From Moritella sp. PE36 (lineage in GTDB: Bacteria > Pseudomonadota > Gammaproteobacteria > Enterobacterales > Moritellaceae), in the NCBI RefSeq assembly GCF_000170855.1, contig NZ_ABCQ01000006.1, positions 1-64,000 on the forward strand: a stretch of DNA of 64,000 nt, read 5' to 3'. Position numbers and translations under genes: made by a program. The notes beneath the pieces were generated by a model. The model worked only from the letters and a program-made list of their open reading frames with translations. It made no database searches and was not told the origin of the DNA. Below, one piece after another: positions 8,910 through 17,795 of this stretch. How positions within the stretch are numbered: the first letter of the stretch is position 1; each line of letters opens with the position of its first letter.

Positions 8910-10454
8910 ATGCCTGTGCTCCAACGGATCAGTGTAACCATACTTTTAATCACCATTCTCGCAGGGTGTGCGTCACTGCCCGAAGAGATCGAACATCCTG
9001 CTGAGCCGTTAGTCACACAGCCTGCCAGTTCATTGTCCACATTGATTGACTCTCATAGACCTCAACAAACTCGACCTGAGCAAGAGCAAGCCGGAATGAG
9101 CGCAGTTCTGTTGCTGGATAGCGGTTGGAATGCATTAGCTCAGCGCTTGGCACTTATCGAAACAGCAGAGCACAGCATCGATATCCAGTATTACATTTGG
9201 AACAGCGATGCGTCGGGAAGTTACCTAGCAAGCCGCTTGATCGCAGCAGCCGAACGCGGCGTTAAGGTGCGAGTCATGCTTGATGATATCAATCTTAACG
9301 AGCGAGAAGATCTGCTCGCGACACTTGATCGTCATCCGCAAATAGAGATCCGCATATTTAATCCGATACCCACTCGTGGATTAACCAAGTGGCTAAATTT
9401 TATGGGTGATTTTTCTCGCCTAAATCGCCGTATGCACAATAAATCATTTACCGTCGACGGTGCTCTGTCCATTGTCGGGGGACGTAATATCGGCGATGAA
9501 TATTTTGACCTTTCTGATGACATCAATTTTCGTGATCGTGATGTACTGGTATCAGGTCCGGTGGTAGACGATATTCAAACTAGCTTTGGACAATACTGGA
9601 ACAGTCGTTGGTCTTACCCTGTTAACTTACTGACCGATCAACCTTCAGTAGAGCTTACTATGCTAGATGCGGTGCAGGTTCCCCACTACAAACATTATCC
9701 CGCGTTACCAACAGGAAATGAAACTGCCAAACGCTTGTTAAAGGATTCAATGCAACAATCATCTTGGGTGCAAGCTCGTTTTGTTTTTGACCGCCCAGTC
9801 CCTATCGATGCCAGTGATACCAACAAGCCCAAGCTAACAGCTACAACACTAGGCGAGTTGGCTACTCAGGCCGAGCAAGAGATATTATTGGAATCTGCCT
9901 ATCTGATATTCGATGATCGTCAACTGGCCGCGTTACAGACATTGACCGACAAAGGCCTGCAGGTAAAAGCACTCACCAATTCACAGGCCTCTAATGACTT
10001 AATCGCTAATCATTCTGGTTACGCAGCACGACGTGAGGACATGCTTGACAGCGGCATGCAGCTATTCGAGTTAAAACCAGATACAAATCTGTGTGAAGCG
10101 TCGACTAAAGACGTGTCCAAGTGCGCGCCGATAGCGGCCTACGGTCTGCATGCCAAGTCGGCTGTTTTTGACAGGCGTGTCGCTGTTATCGGTTCTTTTA
10201 ACTTCAACTTACGTTCAACCTATCTCAATACAGAGTCTATTTTAATTATTGAAAATCAAGCAGTGGCGATAAGTCTTGCTAATGATATTGAGCAGGCGAT
10301 GCACGAAGATAACAGCTGGCGCCTGGACTTAGATGACGGTGAACTCCGTTGGCACTCAGGTACAGAAAGTTGGGAAAGCGATCCAGAGACTAGCCAGTGG
10401 GAACGCTTTAAATCAGGTTTTTTACAATTACTGCCCATTGAGAAGTACTTGTAA
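8910..10454 (+). CDS. Phospholipase D-superfamily lipoprotein (cardiolipin synthase C-like)
   Basis: 514 residues with a good start (AAGGAAG upstream) and a lipoprotein signal with lipobox LAGC at about residue 20. Two HKD catalytic motifs are complete: HNKSFTVDGALSIVGGRN (about residue 175) and HAKSAVFDRRVAVIGSFN (about 415). This two-HKD layout with an N-terminal lipid anchor fits the YmdC/ClsC group that makes cardiolipin or transfers phosphatidyl groups. Substrate is inference. The last 60 bases of the gene and the hairpin behind it occur again at 16484, 18945 and 21798, so this gene was part of a duplicated unit. Confidence in the superfamily is high, in the exact reaction moderate. Confidence 0.9.
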   Translation: MPVLQRISVTILLITILAGCASLPEEIEHPAEPLVTQPASSLSTLIDSHRPQQTRPEQEQAGMSAVLLLDSGWNALAQRLALIETAEHSIDIQYYIWNSDASGSYLASRLIAAAERGVKVRVMLDDINLNEREDLLATLDRHPQIEIRIFNPIPTRGLTKWLNFMGDFSRLNRRMHNKSFTVDGALSIVGGRNIGDEYFDLSDDINFRDRDVLVSGPVVDDIQTSFGQYWNSRWSYPVNLLTDQPSVELTMLDAVQVPHYKHYPALPTGNETAKRLLKDSMQQSSWVQARFVFDRPVPIDASDTNKPKLTATTLGELATQAEQEILLESAYLIFDDRQLAALQTLTDKGLQVKALTNSQASNDLIANHSGYAARREDMLDSGMQLFELKPDTNLCEASTKDVSKCAPIAAYGLHAKSAVFDRRVAVIGSFNFNLRSTYLNTESILIIENQAVAISLANDIEQAMHEDNSWRLDLDDGELRWHSGTESWESDPETSQWERFKSGFLQLLPIEKYL

Positions 10455-10475
10455 AGCAAGCTAGAAGTCTAACTT

Positions 10476-10538
10476 GTGGCTAGTTTTACTTAGCCACAAC
10501 ACTTTGCCTACAATAGTGAGAAGATAGGGTAGGCAAAG
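10476..10538. terminator. Two hairpins between convergent genes
   Basis: First hairpin GTGGCTA/TAGCCAC (10476-10497), second CTTTGCCTAC/GTAGGCAAAG (10502-10538) followed by ATTTTAT. They lie between the PLD gene (+) and the Ig-like lipoprotein gene (-). The first hairpin is copied at 16520-16545. Confidence 0.65.
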
Positions 10539-10550
10539 ATTTTATAAATA

Positions 10551-12539
10551 CTAATGAACAACGGCCAAGCATGTAAAGGCATATTTTCTATCCATGTCCG
10601 CGGGGATGTACTTATTCGAATCTACAACATATTGTCCATTTGATTCTTTTGTAACGTACCCTTGAGTCGTAAGATAAATAGGCCACTGATGTTTACCACC
10701 AGGTATAACACCGTCACTTAAATTAATCTCGGAGCTAATCACCCCTGGAGCACCATAAGAACGTAGACAAAAATCGTTAGCTTGTATCGGCGTCATTTTA
10801 ACGCCTTCTACCGTACCGAGTCCTTCTTGGAGAATACTTGGTTCAGCAGAATTGAATCCAGGTTTGTTACCTAAATTCAATTCCTTAAACTCAGTCCATG
10901 TATAAGGACGGCGAATGCGATATTCTTTACCCGCTACAGTGGCATAAACTTCACGCTTGTAATTCATGCCTACACGACGAGTATCTTTCAAATCAAAAAT
11001 CATCCCACCTTTTAGCTTATCATTCACCGTCATTTCTCGACAAATATCATCTTTACTTTCAATTTCATCGCCATCGTCAACAGAAACGCACAGCGATATA
11101 GGATAGAAATTATTAAGACTAGGACTCGCTGCATCAATAGCCAACGGGTTCACCTTATTATCTGTAAAATCTAACGCCATAATCATCGACGTCATTGTTG
11201 ATGCTGATTTCCAATAAGAGAGTGTAAAATCAGGATAACCAACTAATTCAGGCGTAATAATACCACCTTCTTTAAATTCACCATGCCCTTCAAACCATGC
11301 CATATTTTGAGTCACACACTCTGTGTCCCCCTGCTCTTTTGCATTTACAGGTGTAACACAGAAGCGAATTTTATTATCTTTACCTTCATCGCTCATTTTC
11401 AGAGTGTAATTTTCATCTCGGCTAACAAGGGTATCAATGTTATTTTTAATAATGCTCCATTCATACTGACTACTGGTTTGAGGATCATTATTTAAATCAA
11501 AGTATTTGTATTGACCAGATAGGGTATGCCCACCAAAACGCGCCCCCTCCATAGCAACATCCATTGCACGTGGCTTTGAGTCTTTCACTGCCCAAACTGT
11601 TTCCTCAGCGGTACACGTTTGATCGCTGCTTTTAGGCCGCCCAGTTTGAGCATACGCTGTCGCACAACCCTTTATCTTAGTTCCGACCATACTTTCTTTA
11701 AGCGCTAACGAGCGAGTAGCTGCAATGCGTGTTCCATTTTGGTACCAGCTAAACGATATTTTACTGGTATCTTCTTTATCACCATCTCGGTCTGAAAAAT
11801 CATAATTTAAATATAAACTTTGTCCTACCTCTATATCACGAGGTAGCGGCGTCAAATCAACGTCTGGTCGCTCACCAAACCGAGGTTGGATAGCATTCGT
11901 TTTACTTGAGCAAGCTAACTTAATTTTTGTTTTTTTATCGAACACGCAAACTGAAATTACCTGACCTTCATCATTATTCGTTAATAGGTATTGGTCTTGA
12001 GTTATGCCTAAAATAGGCTGGTCATTGCGGTACCACTGAATCGACGTTGAATAGTCACTGCTATCAAATACCCACACATTAAGCGGTGATCCAACTGTAT
12101 TATTAGTTGCTGCATTAGGAATTGAGACTTTAGGCGTCATTGGTACATATTTACTATCGATAAGTAATGGTGTCGTGCAGGTCTTATAGCCTTTTAAGCG
12201 GTCCCCTTGGTTGATCGGATTAACGCAAAAACGTATTTCAAGGCCGACATAATTATTATCCTTTGGAATACGGTAGCGCTCACCTCTATGAACTAAGTTA
12301 CCGTCTATCTCCCAAAATATATCCGATGCGTCTTTTTCAACTGGGATACTGGCAGAAAAAAATGTGTATGCTCCCTTCAATTCATCACCAAGCTCAATCA
12401 CATTCCCGTTTAAATTTTGGAATGACACATTTATCGCTTCTGGATTTTCCGATTTATTGGGATTCGTCGTAGTATCTCCACCACTGCCACAAGCAACAAG
12501 GGATACAGCACATAAGGTAACGAGTATTCTCTTCAACAT
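10551..12539 (-). CDS. Lipoprotein with repeated Ig-like domains
   Basis: 662 residues with lipoprotein signal MLKRILVTLCAVSLVAC (lipobox LVAC) followed by a Gly/Ser/Thr linker. The body repeats a domain of about 90-100 residues, at least four times: a tryptophan strand (WEIDGN, IQWYRND, FSWYQNG, YEWSIIKN), then a Y/L-rich strand, then a cysteine strand (IRFCVN, ISVCVF, IKGCAT, IRFCVT). Each repeat thus has one W and one or two C, like bacterial Ig-like folds. The C-terminal 130 residues are different and contain DFCLRSYGAPG and FTCLAVVH. It is probably an outer-surface protein. I do not know the function. It is transcribed towards the PLD gene. Confidence 0.75.
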   Translation of the reverse strand: MLKRILVTLCAVSLVACGSGGDTTTNPNKSENPEAINVSFQNLNGNVIELGDELKGAYTFFSASIPVEKDASDIFWEIDGNLVHRGERYRIPKDNNYVGLEIRFCVNPINQGDRLKGYKTCTTPLLIDSKYVPMTPKVSIPNAATNNTVGSPLNVWVFDSSDYSTSIQWYRNDQPILGITQDQYLLTNNDEGQVISVCVFDKKTKIKLACSSKTNAIQPRFGERPDVDLTPLPRDIEVGQSLYLNYDFSDRDGDKEDTSKISFSWYQNGTRIAATRSLALKESMVGTKIKGCATAYAQTGRPKSSDQTCTAEETVWAVKDSKPRAMDVAMEGARFGGHTLSGQYKYFDLNNDPQTSSQYEWSIIKNNIDTLVSRDENYTLKMSDEGKDNKIRFCVTPVNAKEQGDTECVTQNMAWFEGHGEFKEGGIITPELVGYPDFTLSYWKSASTMTSMIMALDFTDNKVNPLAIDAASPSLNNFYPISLCVSVDDGDEIESKDDICREMTVNDKLKGGMIFDLKDTRRVGMNYKREVYATVAGKEYRIRRPYTWTEFKELNLGNKPGFNSAEPSILQEGLGTVEGVKMTPIQANDFCLRSYGAPGVISSEINLSDGVIPGGKHQWPIYLTTQGYVTKESNGQYVVDSNKYIPADMDRKYAFTCLAVVH

Positions 12540-12748
12540 AATTAACTCTTTTGGTATTTTCTAACACGAGCAGGTAATGAGGGGAACGTAATGATAGATG
12601 ATCTAAACCACACCGCGACACACTCATATTTTTGAGGTCTGAGATTTTAATGATGAAATGAGGACAATTCCATCATCACTTTGTAAGCGTTTGTATAGAT
12701 AATAAATGGCGAGAAAGCTGGCATCTTGATACGTCTAAACCCAATCGT

Positions 12749-12847
12749 TCAAATTGTGTCCTTGGTAAATCGATTGCAACTTAGTTGTAGCTCTGCGTCT
12801 GGTTTGTTCCATGAGTCATCTAAACAGAGAATAATATTTTTACTCAT
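12749..12847 (-). pseudogene. 5' stub of a DUF2235-type gene
   Basis: A well-formed start (AGGAGA before ATG) opens MSKNIILCLDDSWNKP and stops after 32 codons. The opening matches the start of DUF2235 (Tle1-like alpha/beta hydrolase) proteins, which typically read KNIVVCCDGTWN. The catalytic part is missing. The rest of 12540-13020 has no other gene; 12888-12917 is a 9-bp inverted repeat GACACTGAT/ATCAGTGTC. Confidence 0.55.
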
Positions 12848-13020
12848 ATTTTCTCCTATATGATGAAATAATTAATGAGAACAGTACGACACTGATAAAC
12901 GGCTACTCATCAGTGTCAATGTATTTATTTGCTCTGGTATTACCTTTCTAAATAAAACCAATATGATTAACTCAGTTGGAACAAACATTAATATAAATTA
13001 TTTAACGAGGAGTGATTATC

Positions 13021-13416
13021 ATGAGTAACTTACTTAACCAAGCACAAACTATTTACACTGTCGCAAAAGATACTGCCAAAACATCTATCACTGCTGGTTT
13101 TGGTGTTTATGGCACTATCCTTGATGAAGCATCAAAATCATCAGATAAAGCGACAAAACTTTTTGAATCTCTGGTTGAGCGCGGTACGCAAGTAGAGCCT
13201 AAACTGAAAGAGCAAATGTCTGCAATTTTTGCTAAAAAAATTACGTTAAAATCAGTTGAAACTAAAGCACAAAGTATCACTAGCCGTTTTACGGGTGTTC
13301 AAGGTGCAAAACTAAGTGAATTAGAAAGCAAAATTGACCTACTTACTACGATGGTTAGCGAACTAAAAACTACACCTAAAAAAATAACTAAAGCACTAGT
13401 AACTGCTGAAGCATAA
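13021..13416 (+). CDS. Phasin-like small protein, copy 1
   Basis: 131 residues starting at ATG 13021, with AACGAGGAG eight bases upstream (a GTG three codons earlier overlaps that site and is rejected). The protein is helical and lysine-rich. It opens with an amphipathic stretch NQAQTIYTVAKDTAKTS, then GFGVYGTILDEASKSSDKA, LFESLVERG, and a C-terminal coiled coil KLSELESKIDLLTTMVSEL followed by a lysine/alanine tail. This layout resembles small PhaF/PhaI-type phasins that coat polyhydroxyalkanoate granules; the assignment is from pattern, not search. No PHA synthase gene is in the window. The promoter region from about 12923 and the terminator are shared with copies at 19088 and 21965. Confidence 0.6.
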   Translation: MSNLLNQAQTIYTVAKDTAKTSITAGFGVYGTILDEASKSSDKATKLFESLVERGTQVEPKLKEQMSAIFAKKITLKSVETKAQSITSRFTGVQGAKLSELESKIDLLTTMVSELKTTPKKITKALVTAEA

Positions 13417-13448
13417 TAATACTTTAACTTTTGTGGTTAATTGAAATG

Positions 13449-13473
13449 AGCCTCCTTATTTGGAGGCTTTTTT
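13449..13473 (+). terminator. Terminator of phasin-like copy 1
   Basis: Stem AGCCTCC/GGAGGCT with a 6-base loop and TTTTTT. The same terminator follows all five phasin-like copies. Confidence 0.9.
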
Positions 13474-13662
13474 GTTCGCGCGAAAGGCTTATTAGAATTG
13501 CAGATTACTACAGCAACATTTGGTAAATTAAGACCGTGCGCAGATCACTACTTGAGGTTCTTTAGCAAGTACATTTAATAATACGAGTGCAGGTCCACGT
13601 GGCGTAACATAGACGACACTAACAGATAACCTCTAGTTTTAAAAATTACCAAATACGAAACA

Positions 13663-14526
13663 CTATTTAATAGGCAAGTAGATATCTGTTACCAATTCAC
13701 ACTCATCCACTTCATGCACAAAATTCAAGTAGTGGAAAAAACAAGGGAAATCACGCAGCTCTTCACCACTATCTGGTAACCATGTTTGATACAAGTAATA
13801 AACTGTATCACTCATTTTATCATGACTACCTTTATGTTGAGCAACAGCACAGCGACCACTCGGAATTACACCCGATTTTGCACCATATTGATTATCAGGG
13901 ACTTCACCGTTATGCGTACCGCAAATATCAAACCGATATTCGGCACTTGGAGTGTCATTCGGATCGTTATATGGAATACCAAAAGTGTCACTCTTTTTAA
14001 TCGGAGATAAGCCTGTTTCTTTTCTCCACGCAATAAATTTTGCTGTTGTATCAAAAACTAATTTAGGGTCGCCTTTATGCTCTATGAGCGCAACTTTCTT
14101 TTCTTCAAAATTAATAACCTTTATGTCCACAATGTTTTCTCCAACTATTGGTGGTCCAGATTCATATTTAGAGTGCCACGACTGCCACTCTGGATTGTTC
14201 CTAAATTGGGAAGGTGATTGCTTGAATATTCTTCTAAACGCACGCGAGAATGCTTCAGGGCTTTCGAAATTTGCTTCGTAAGCAATATCAATAATGCTTT
14301 TCTCAGGCTCGAATGCCAATCTAAAAGAAGCTCGCTTCATTCTGGCAAGCAGCACAAACTGAATAGTGCTAAGCCCCATGAAGGATTTAAAGATACGATG
14401 AAAATGATATTTAGAACATATTGCAACTATACTCAGTTTTTCCAGCGACATATCTTCATCTAAGTGATTATTAATGTAATCACAAACCCTTTTTATCCGC
14501 TCTTCATGGTATTTATCTACACGCAT
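13663..14526 (-). CDS. AraC-family regulator with GyrI-like effector domain
   Basis: 287 residues from ATG 14526 (AAAGG six bases upstream); a TTG seven codons earlier is less likely. Residues 1-110 form the two AraC helix-turn-helix motifs (ERIKRVCDYINNHLDEDMSL, EKLSIVAICSKYHFHRIFK, then IIDIAYEANFESPEAFSRAF). Residues 125-287 are a GyrI/SOUL-like small-molecule binding domain (IKVINFEEKKVALIEHKGDP). Such fusions respond to drugs or lipophilic ligands and activate neighbouring genes. Here the neighbours are a phasin-like gene and a decayed integrase, so no target is evident. The stretch 13474-13662 upstream of its 3' end shows nothing recognisable. Confidence 0.92.
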   Translation of the reverse strand: MRVDKYHEERIKRVCDYINNHLDEDMSLEKLSIVAICSKYHFHRIFKSFMGLSTIQFVLLARMKRASFRLAFEPEKSIIDIAYEANFESPEAFSRAFRRIFKQSPSQFRNNPEWQSWHSKYESGPPIVGENIVDIKVINFEEKKVALIEHKGDPKLVFDTTAKFIAWRKETGLSPIKKSDTFGIPYNDPNDTPSAEYRFDICGTHNGEVPDNQYGAKSGVIPSGRCAVAQHKGSHDKMSDTVYYLYQTWLPDSGEELRDFPCFFHYLNFVHEVDECELVTDIYLPIK

Positions 14527-14662
14527 TCTGTACCTTTTTTTTCCCAATTAAGAAGTCGGGATCATGATATCTGTGAACATAAACCAATTCCTGATTGAAA
14601 TTGCTATACCTTAATTTCGCAGGTTTTATTTTCTAGTATGGAGAGTTCTAGCTGAAGACAAA

Positions 14663-14886
14663 TGTTACAGCATACAAGCATTTCGCAAAGCGGTATAACC
14701 CGCAGAATTTGAATTACCAAAAGGACAAATGAGCCATGTGTTACGTCACACGTTTGCGCGTTATTTATGATGAATGGCGGGAATACTCTGGTGCTACAGG
14801 GACACGCATCAATTGTCGATACGATGAAATATTAACATTTTGCACCAGAGAATTTAGAGGATGCAGTTAGATTGAATCCTTTGATT
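14663..14886 (+). pseudogene. C-terminal relic of a tyrosine recombinase (phage-type integrase), relic 1
   Basis: Translation across two frames gives YSIQAFRKAV, ELPKGQMSHVLRHTFARYL, MNGGNTLVLQGHASIVDTMK, and FAPENLEDAVRLNPLI. This is the catalytic end of an integrase: the HxxR motif (HVLRH), the second His (GHASI) and the Tyr context are visible. Stops and a frameshift break it and a few codons before GHASI are missing. A second, differently damaged copy is at 22451-22592. Confidence 0.85.
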
Positions 14887-14888
14887 AA

Positions 14889-16286
14889 TTAATATAATTC
14901 GTAAATATCTTTACCAATAGCAGCAAAAACTCTGCCATCTTTATTTTCGACAATACGTTCAACTACCAACACTTTTTTACAAGCTGCAGAATCTGGGCTA
15001 AAACCACAAGCATCAGTTTTGATTGGAACCATCAAAGAATTGCTACTATCAGTTACTTTCCAATCGGAGCCATCTTCAGATTTAGCAATACCATAATCAT
15101 GTGAGCCAACAATAATCCCGTCAGTATATGCAACAGATACTAAATTATGGTCTAGAATGCCTGAATTATGAGGTGTAAACTGCTTCAAGTTATTAGATTC
15201 TGAATTATATTTTATTAATCCATTAATATTATTAGCCATGTAAATATTTCTATTATTATCTTCAGAAAAAGCAAGTATCCCACCTGCAGGCATTTGGGAG
15301 TTAAGCTCTGTCATTGGTGTCCAAGAACCTTGCGCATAATAAGAAATACCACCTTTTATCATAGAACCCGCCCATATACGATCCTGACTATCAACAAATA
15401 AAGATTTAAAGTCTGTAAACTCATCTAGACCATGCTCTGTGATTTTAGAAAATAAGTCATCTTTATGAGAAAATAATCCATCACTAGTCCCTATATAAAG
15501 CTGATCTTCCATATAAGCTAAACTGAATACAGCAGAACACTCATCATCATTCTTTGTTTTGCATGATAACCTACTGTCTAGGTCGGATACGATATCGCTA
15601 TCCAAGTCATATTCAACAAGAAGCTTTCCTCCCATCCATTCATCTTTTCGACCACCTATATATAGTTTATTACCAACTCTAGTCATATCATAAATAGGTT
15701 TAGGTAGATCTTTCCCAGGTATAGGCAATATCTTTATGTCGTCCGATTTTATATTAATGGAGCGAACTTCTACATCAGTCATCATATCACCAGTAGCTAC
15801 ATAGAGCGTATCGCCAAAAATACTAATATCTGAAATCTTGTTTGTAAATGTGGCCATAGGACGAAGAATTTTATCAAATGATCCCTTAAATACTTTTTCT
15901 GCTGATCCGTCAGGTAAAGAAGTACTTATCTCATAAAAATATTTACCATATTTAAGTCTTGTATCATTGTACGTTGAACCAATGTTAAAAGTAATCTCAG
16001 ATTCAGGCGTAGAAACCGTCTTTTCAAAAATTACCACATCATTTATGTTATAAACTTTAATATCGGCATTAATGGTTTTAACAAAGTTAAACGTAAGTTG
16101 ATCGGTTACATGGCGAGTTCCCTTTTTCACTTTAAATTCAGGATCAGTTGTTAGCTTAATAACTGATATGTCAGGTACTTCCACCTTGTTAGGTACTTCC
16201 GCCGTATCAGTACTATTAATTGGTACAACCTCTTTATTACAACCGACTAAAGCAAGGAATAAAACTAATATTGTGTATTTTTTCAT
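14889..16286 (-). CDS. Lipoprotein with beta-propeller (regulator-propeller type) repeats, iron regulated
   Basis: 465 residues from ATG 16286; a methionine two codons upstream is an alternative. The signal ends in LFLALVGC (lipobox). Residues about 25-140 form a beta-rich lead domain, followed by propeller blades of the two-component-regulator-propeller kind: SLFVDSQDRIWAGSM, ILAFSEDNNRNIYMANN, VAYTDGIIVGSHDYGI and similar. A near-perfect Fur box lies 40 bases upstream, so expression should rise under iron limitation. The protein is probably an anchored binding protein at the cell surface; ligand unknown. No siderophore or TonB receptor gene is adjacent. Confidence 0.75.
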   Translation of the reverse strand: MKKYTILVLFLALVGCNKEVVPINSTDTAEVPNKVEVPDISVIKLTTDPEFKVKKGTRHVTDQLTFNFVKTINADIKVYNINDVVIFEKTVSTPESEITFNIGSTYNDTRLKYGKYFYEISTSLPDGSAEKVFKGSFDKILRPMATFTNKISDISIFGDTLYVATGDMMTDVEVRSINIKSDDIKILPIPGKDLPKPIYDMTRVGNKLYIGGRKDEWMGGKLLVEYDLDSDIVSDLDSRLSCKTKNDDECSAVFSLAYMEDQLYIGTSDGLFSHKDDLFSKITEHGLDEFTDFKSLFVDSQDRIWAGSMIKGGISYYAQGSWTPMTELNSQMPAGGILAFSEDNNRNIYMANNINGLIKYNSESNNLKQFTPHNSGILDHNLVSVAYTDGIIVGSHDYGIAKSEDGSDWKVTDSSNSLMVPIKTDACGFSPDSAACKKVLVVERIVENKDGRVFAAIGKDIYELY

Positions 16287-16325
16287 TATCATGTTCTTAT
16301 AAAAGATGGTGCACCGATTATACAC

Positions 16326-16352
16326 AAATGATAATGATTGTCATTATCATTT
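16326..16352 (-). promoter_or_regulatory. Fur box upstream of the propeller lipoprotein gene
   Basis: A 27-base perfect palindrome with 12-base arms AAATGATAATGA and TCATTATCATTT around TTG. It matches the GATAATGATAATCATTATC Fur consensus closely and lies 40-66 bases before the ATG at 16286. Confidence 0.9.
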
Positions 16353-16483
16353 GCGCCATATGGAAAGTTGGCGAAGTAAATCAAAGCGTTGATAATGTTT
16401 CGATATTATTGTTAATAAATGAATTAAAGGGTTCTATGTTTTTCTTTATGAACTCAATCCTGTCTTTAGCTCTTGGCATAAAT

Positions 16484-16547
16484 TGAGAAGTACTTATAAA
16501 GCAAGCTAAAAGTGTCGACTCTGTGGCTAGTTTTACTTAGCCACTAC
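16484..16547 (+). repeat. Copy of the PLD gene 3' end plus its hairpin
   Basis: The string from TTGAGAAGTACTTATAAAGC to TTTACTTAGCCACTA matches 10438-10499, including the last codons of the PLD lipoprotein gene and the GTGGCTA/TAGCCAC hairpin. No PLD coding sequence precedes it. The hairpin GGGATTA/TAATCCC (16561-16577) follows. Confidence 0.8.
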
Positions 16548-16591
16548 AGTTTTCATTGACGGGATTATGCTAATCCCACCCAGCCTATTTA

Positions 16592-17560
16592 TTATTTTTG
16601 ACCGAAGTTTATAATGGTCTGTCGATAAAGTGACAACAAGCGCTCATCTTCTACCGCGATACCCACCCGTTGTGGCTTATTACTGTCCCATTCATCGTGC
16701 ATATACTCACGTTTATCGAATTTTTGTATTGTCATGCCTTCCGCTGGGCCATCGGTGACTACACGCACAGGCCCTTCTCGTAGGGTAAACAGAGACGGAT
16801 CTATCACATAGGCGATGGCCGATGGATCATGCACATGACAGCCTTCTAAGCCAACCTTCTCGGAATAGAACTTTAAGTAATAACGGCTGATATCCCAGAT
16901 AAACTGACCAACTTCACCAGCATCGTCCCTGAGGCGATCAAGATAGTCCTTGGTAAAGAAGCTTTGCTCGGTCACATCCAGACCTATGATCACTACGGGC
17001 CAAGATGCACCAAAGACCATATCTGCGGCGTGGGGATCATCATGAATATTGGCCTCGGCATAGGGCGTCACATTGCCTCGGTGATCGTTAACACCAAATG
17101 CACCGCCCATCACCACAACTTCTTTCACCAGAGACACAATTTCGGGAGCAGCCTCCAACGCCAGCGCTAGATTGGTCAGCGGACCGACGGCCACCAGTGT
17201 AATTTCACCGGGTTCAGCCCTTAGGGCATCGATAATGTATTGGTAAGCAGGACGCGGATCTGCCACTACGGATAATTCAGCAGGTGTTTGCACATCGCCC
17301 AAACCAGACTCTCCATGTACCACAACCGTAGCCCCAACAGGCGGACGAACAATAGGTTTCGCGGCGCCCTTGGCTACATCAGCCTGCAAGTTATACTTTT
17401 GCTTTAGAAAAAGGGCGTTATGAGTGGCATTTTCTATGGTGGCATTACCATAAACACAGGTTATGGCCTTAAGCTCTATTTCGGGGTGCGCTTCGGCAAA
17501 AATGATTGCCATCGCATCGTCAATGCCCGGGTCGGTATCCAGAATAATTTTTGTTGTCAT
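16592..17560 (-). CDS. Inosine-uridine preferring nucleoside hydrolase
   Basis: 322 residues, the usual length. The metal-binding N-terminal signature is complete: IILDTDPGIDDAMAIIFA, with the DxDxxxDD calcium site. The conserved VVVMGGAFG, the GNVTPYAEANIHDDPHAA segment with its NxxxDP pattern, and a histidine in GCHVHDPSAIAYV are also present. The enzyme cleaves the N-glycosidic bond of ribonucleosides to ribose and base, in the cytoplasm, for salvage. Base preference cannot be told from the sequence. It stands alone; no nucleoside transporter is adjacent. Confidence 0.93.
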   Translation of the reverse strand: MTTKIILDTDPGIDDAMAIIFAEAHPEIELKAITCVYGNATIENATHNALFLKQKYNLQADVAKGAAKPIVRPPVGATVVVHGESGLGDVQTPAELSVVADPRPAYQYIIDALRAEPGEITLVAVGPLTNLALALEAAPEIVSLVKEVVVMGGAFGVNDHRGNVTPYAEANIHDDPHAADMVFGASWPVVIIGLDVTEQSFFTKDYLDRLRDDAGEVGQFIWDISRYYLKFYSEKVGLEGCHVHDPSAIAYVIDPSLFTLREGPVRVVTDGPAEGMTIQKFDKREYMHDEWDSNKPQRVGIAVEDERLLSLYRQTIINFGQK

Positions 17561-17795
17561 AAATACTACAGTTCCAACTAAATAAAATTTAGTAAGATAC
17601 CCATATCAGGCAGAAATAAACGTGATATATAGCTAAAAAATTAAATTGTATTACGTTTAATTTGATAACTAAACTTCTTGTAGTGTTATTCACCCTTGCT
17701 GTTGACCGATGCGCTGGTATTTACCTAATGGTTTGATTAGTAGGACTAACGCCGCTTTGATCTATCATTAAGTAAAAGTGATTAAGGACATTAAG

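Noticed and set aside
16220-16486. Open frame on the + strand across the Fur box
   Set aside because: It overlaps the 5' end of the propeller lipoprotein and its operator and has no ribosome site or protein character.
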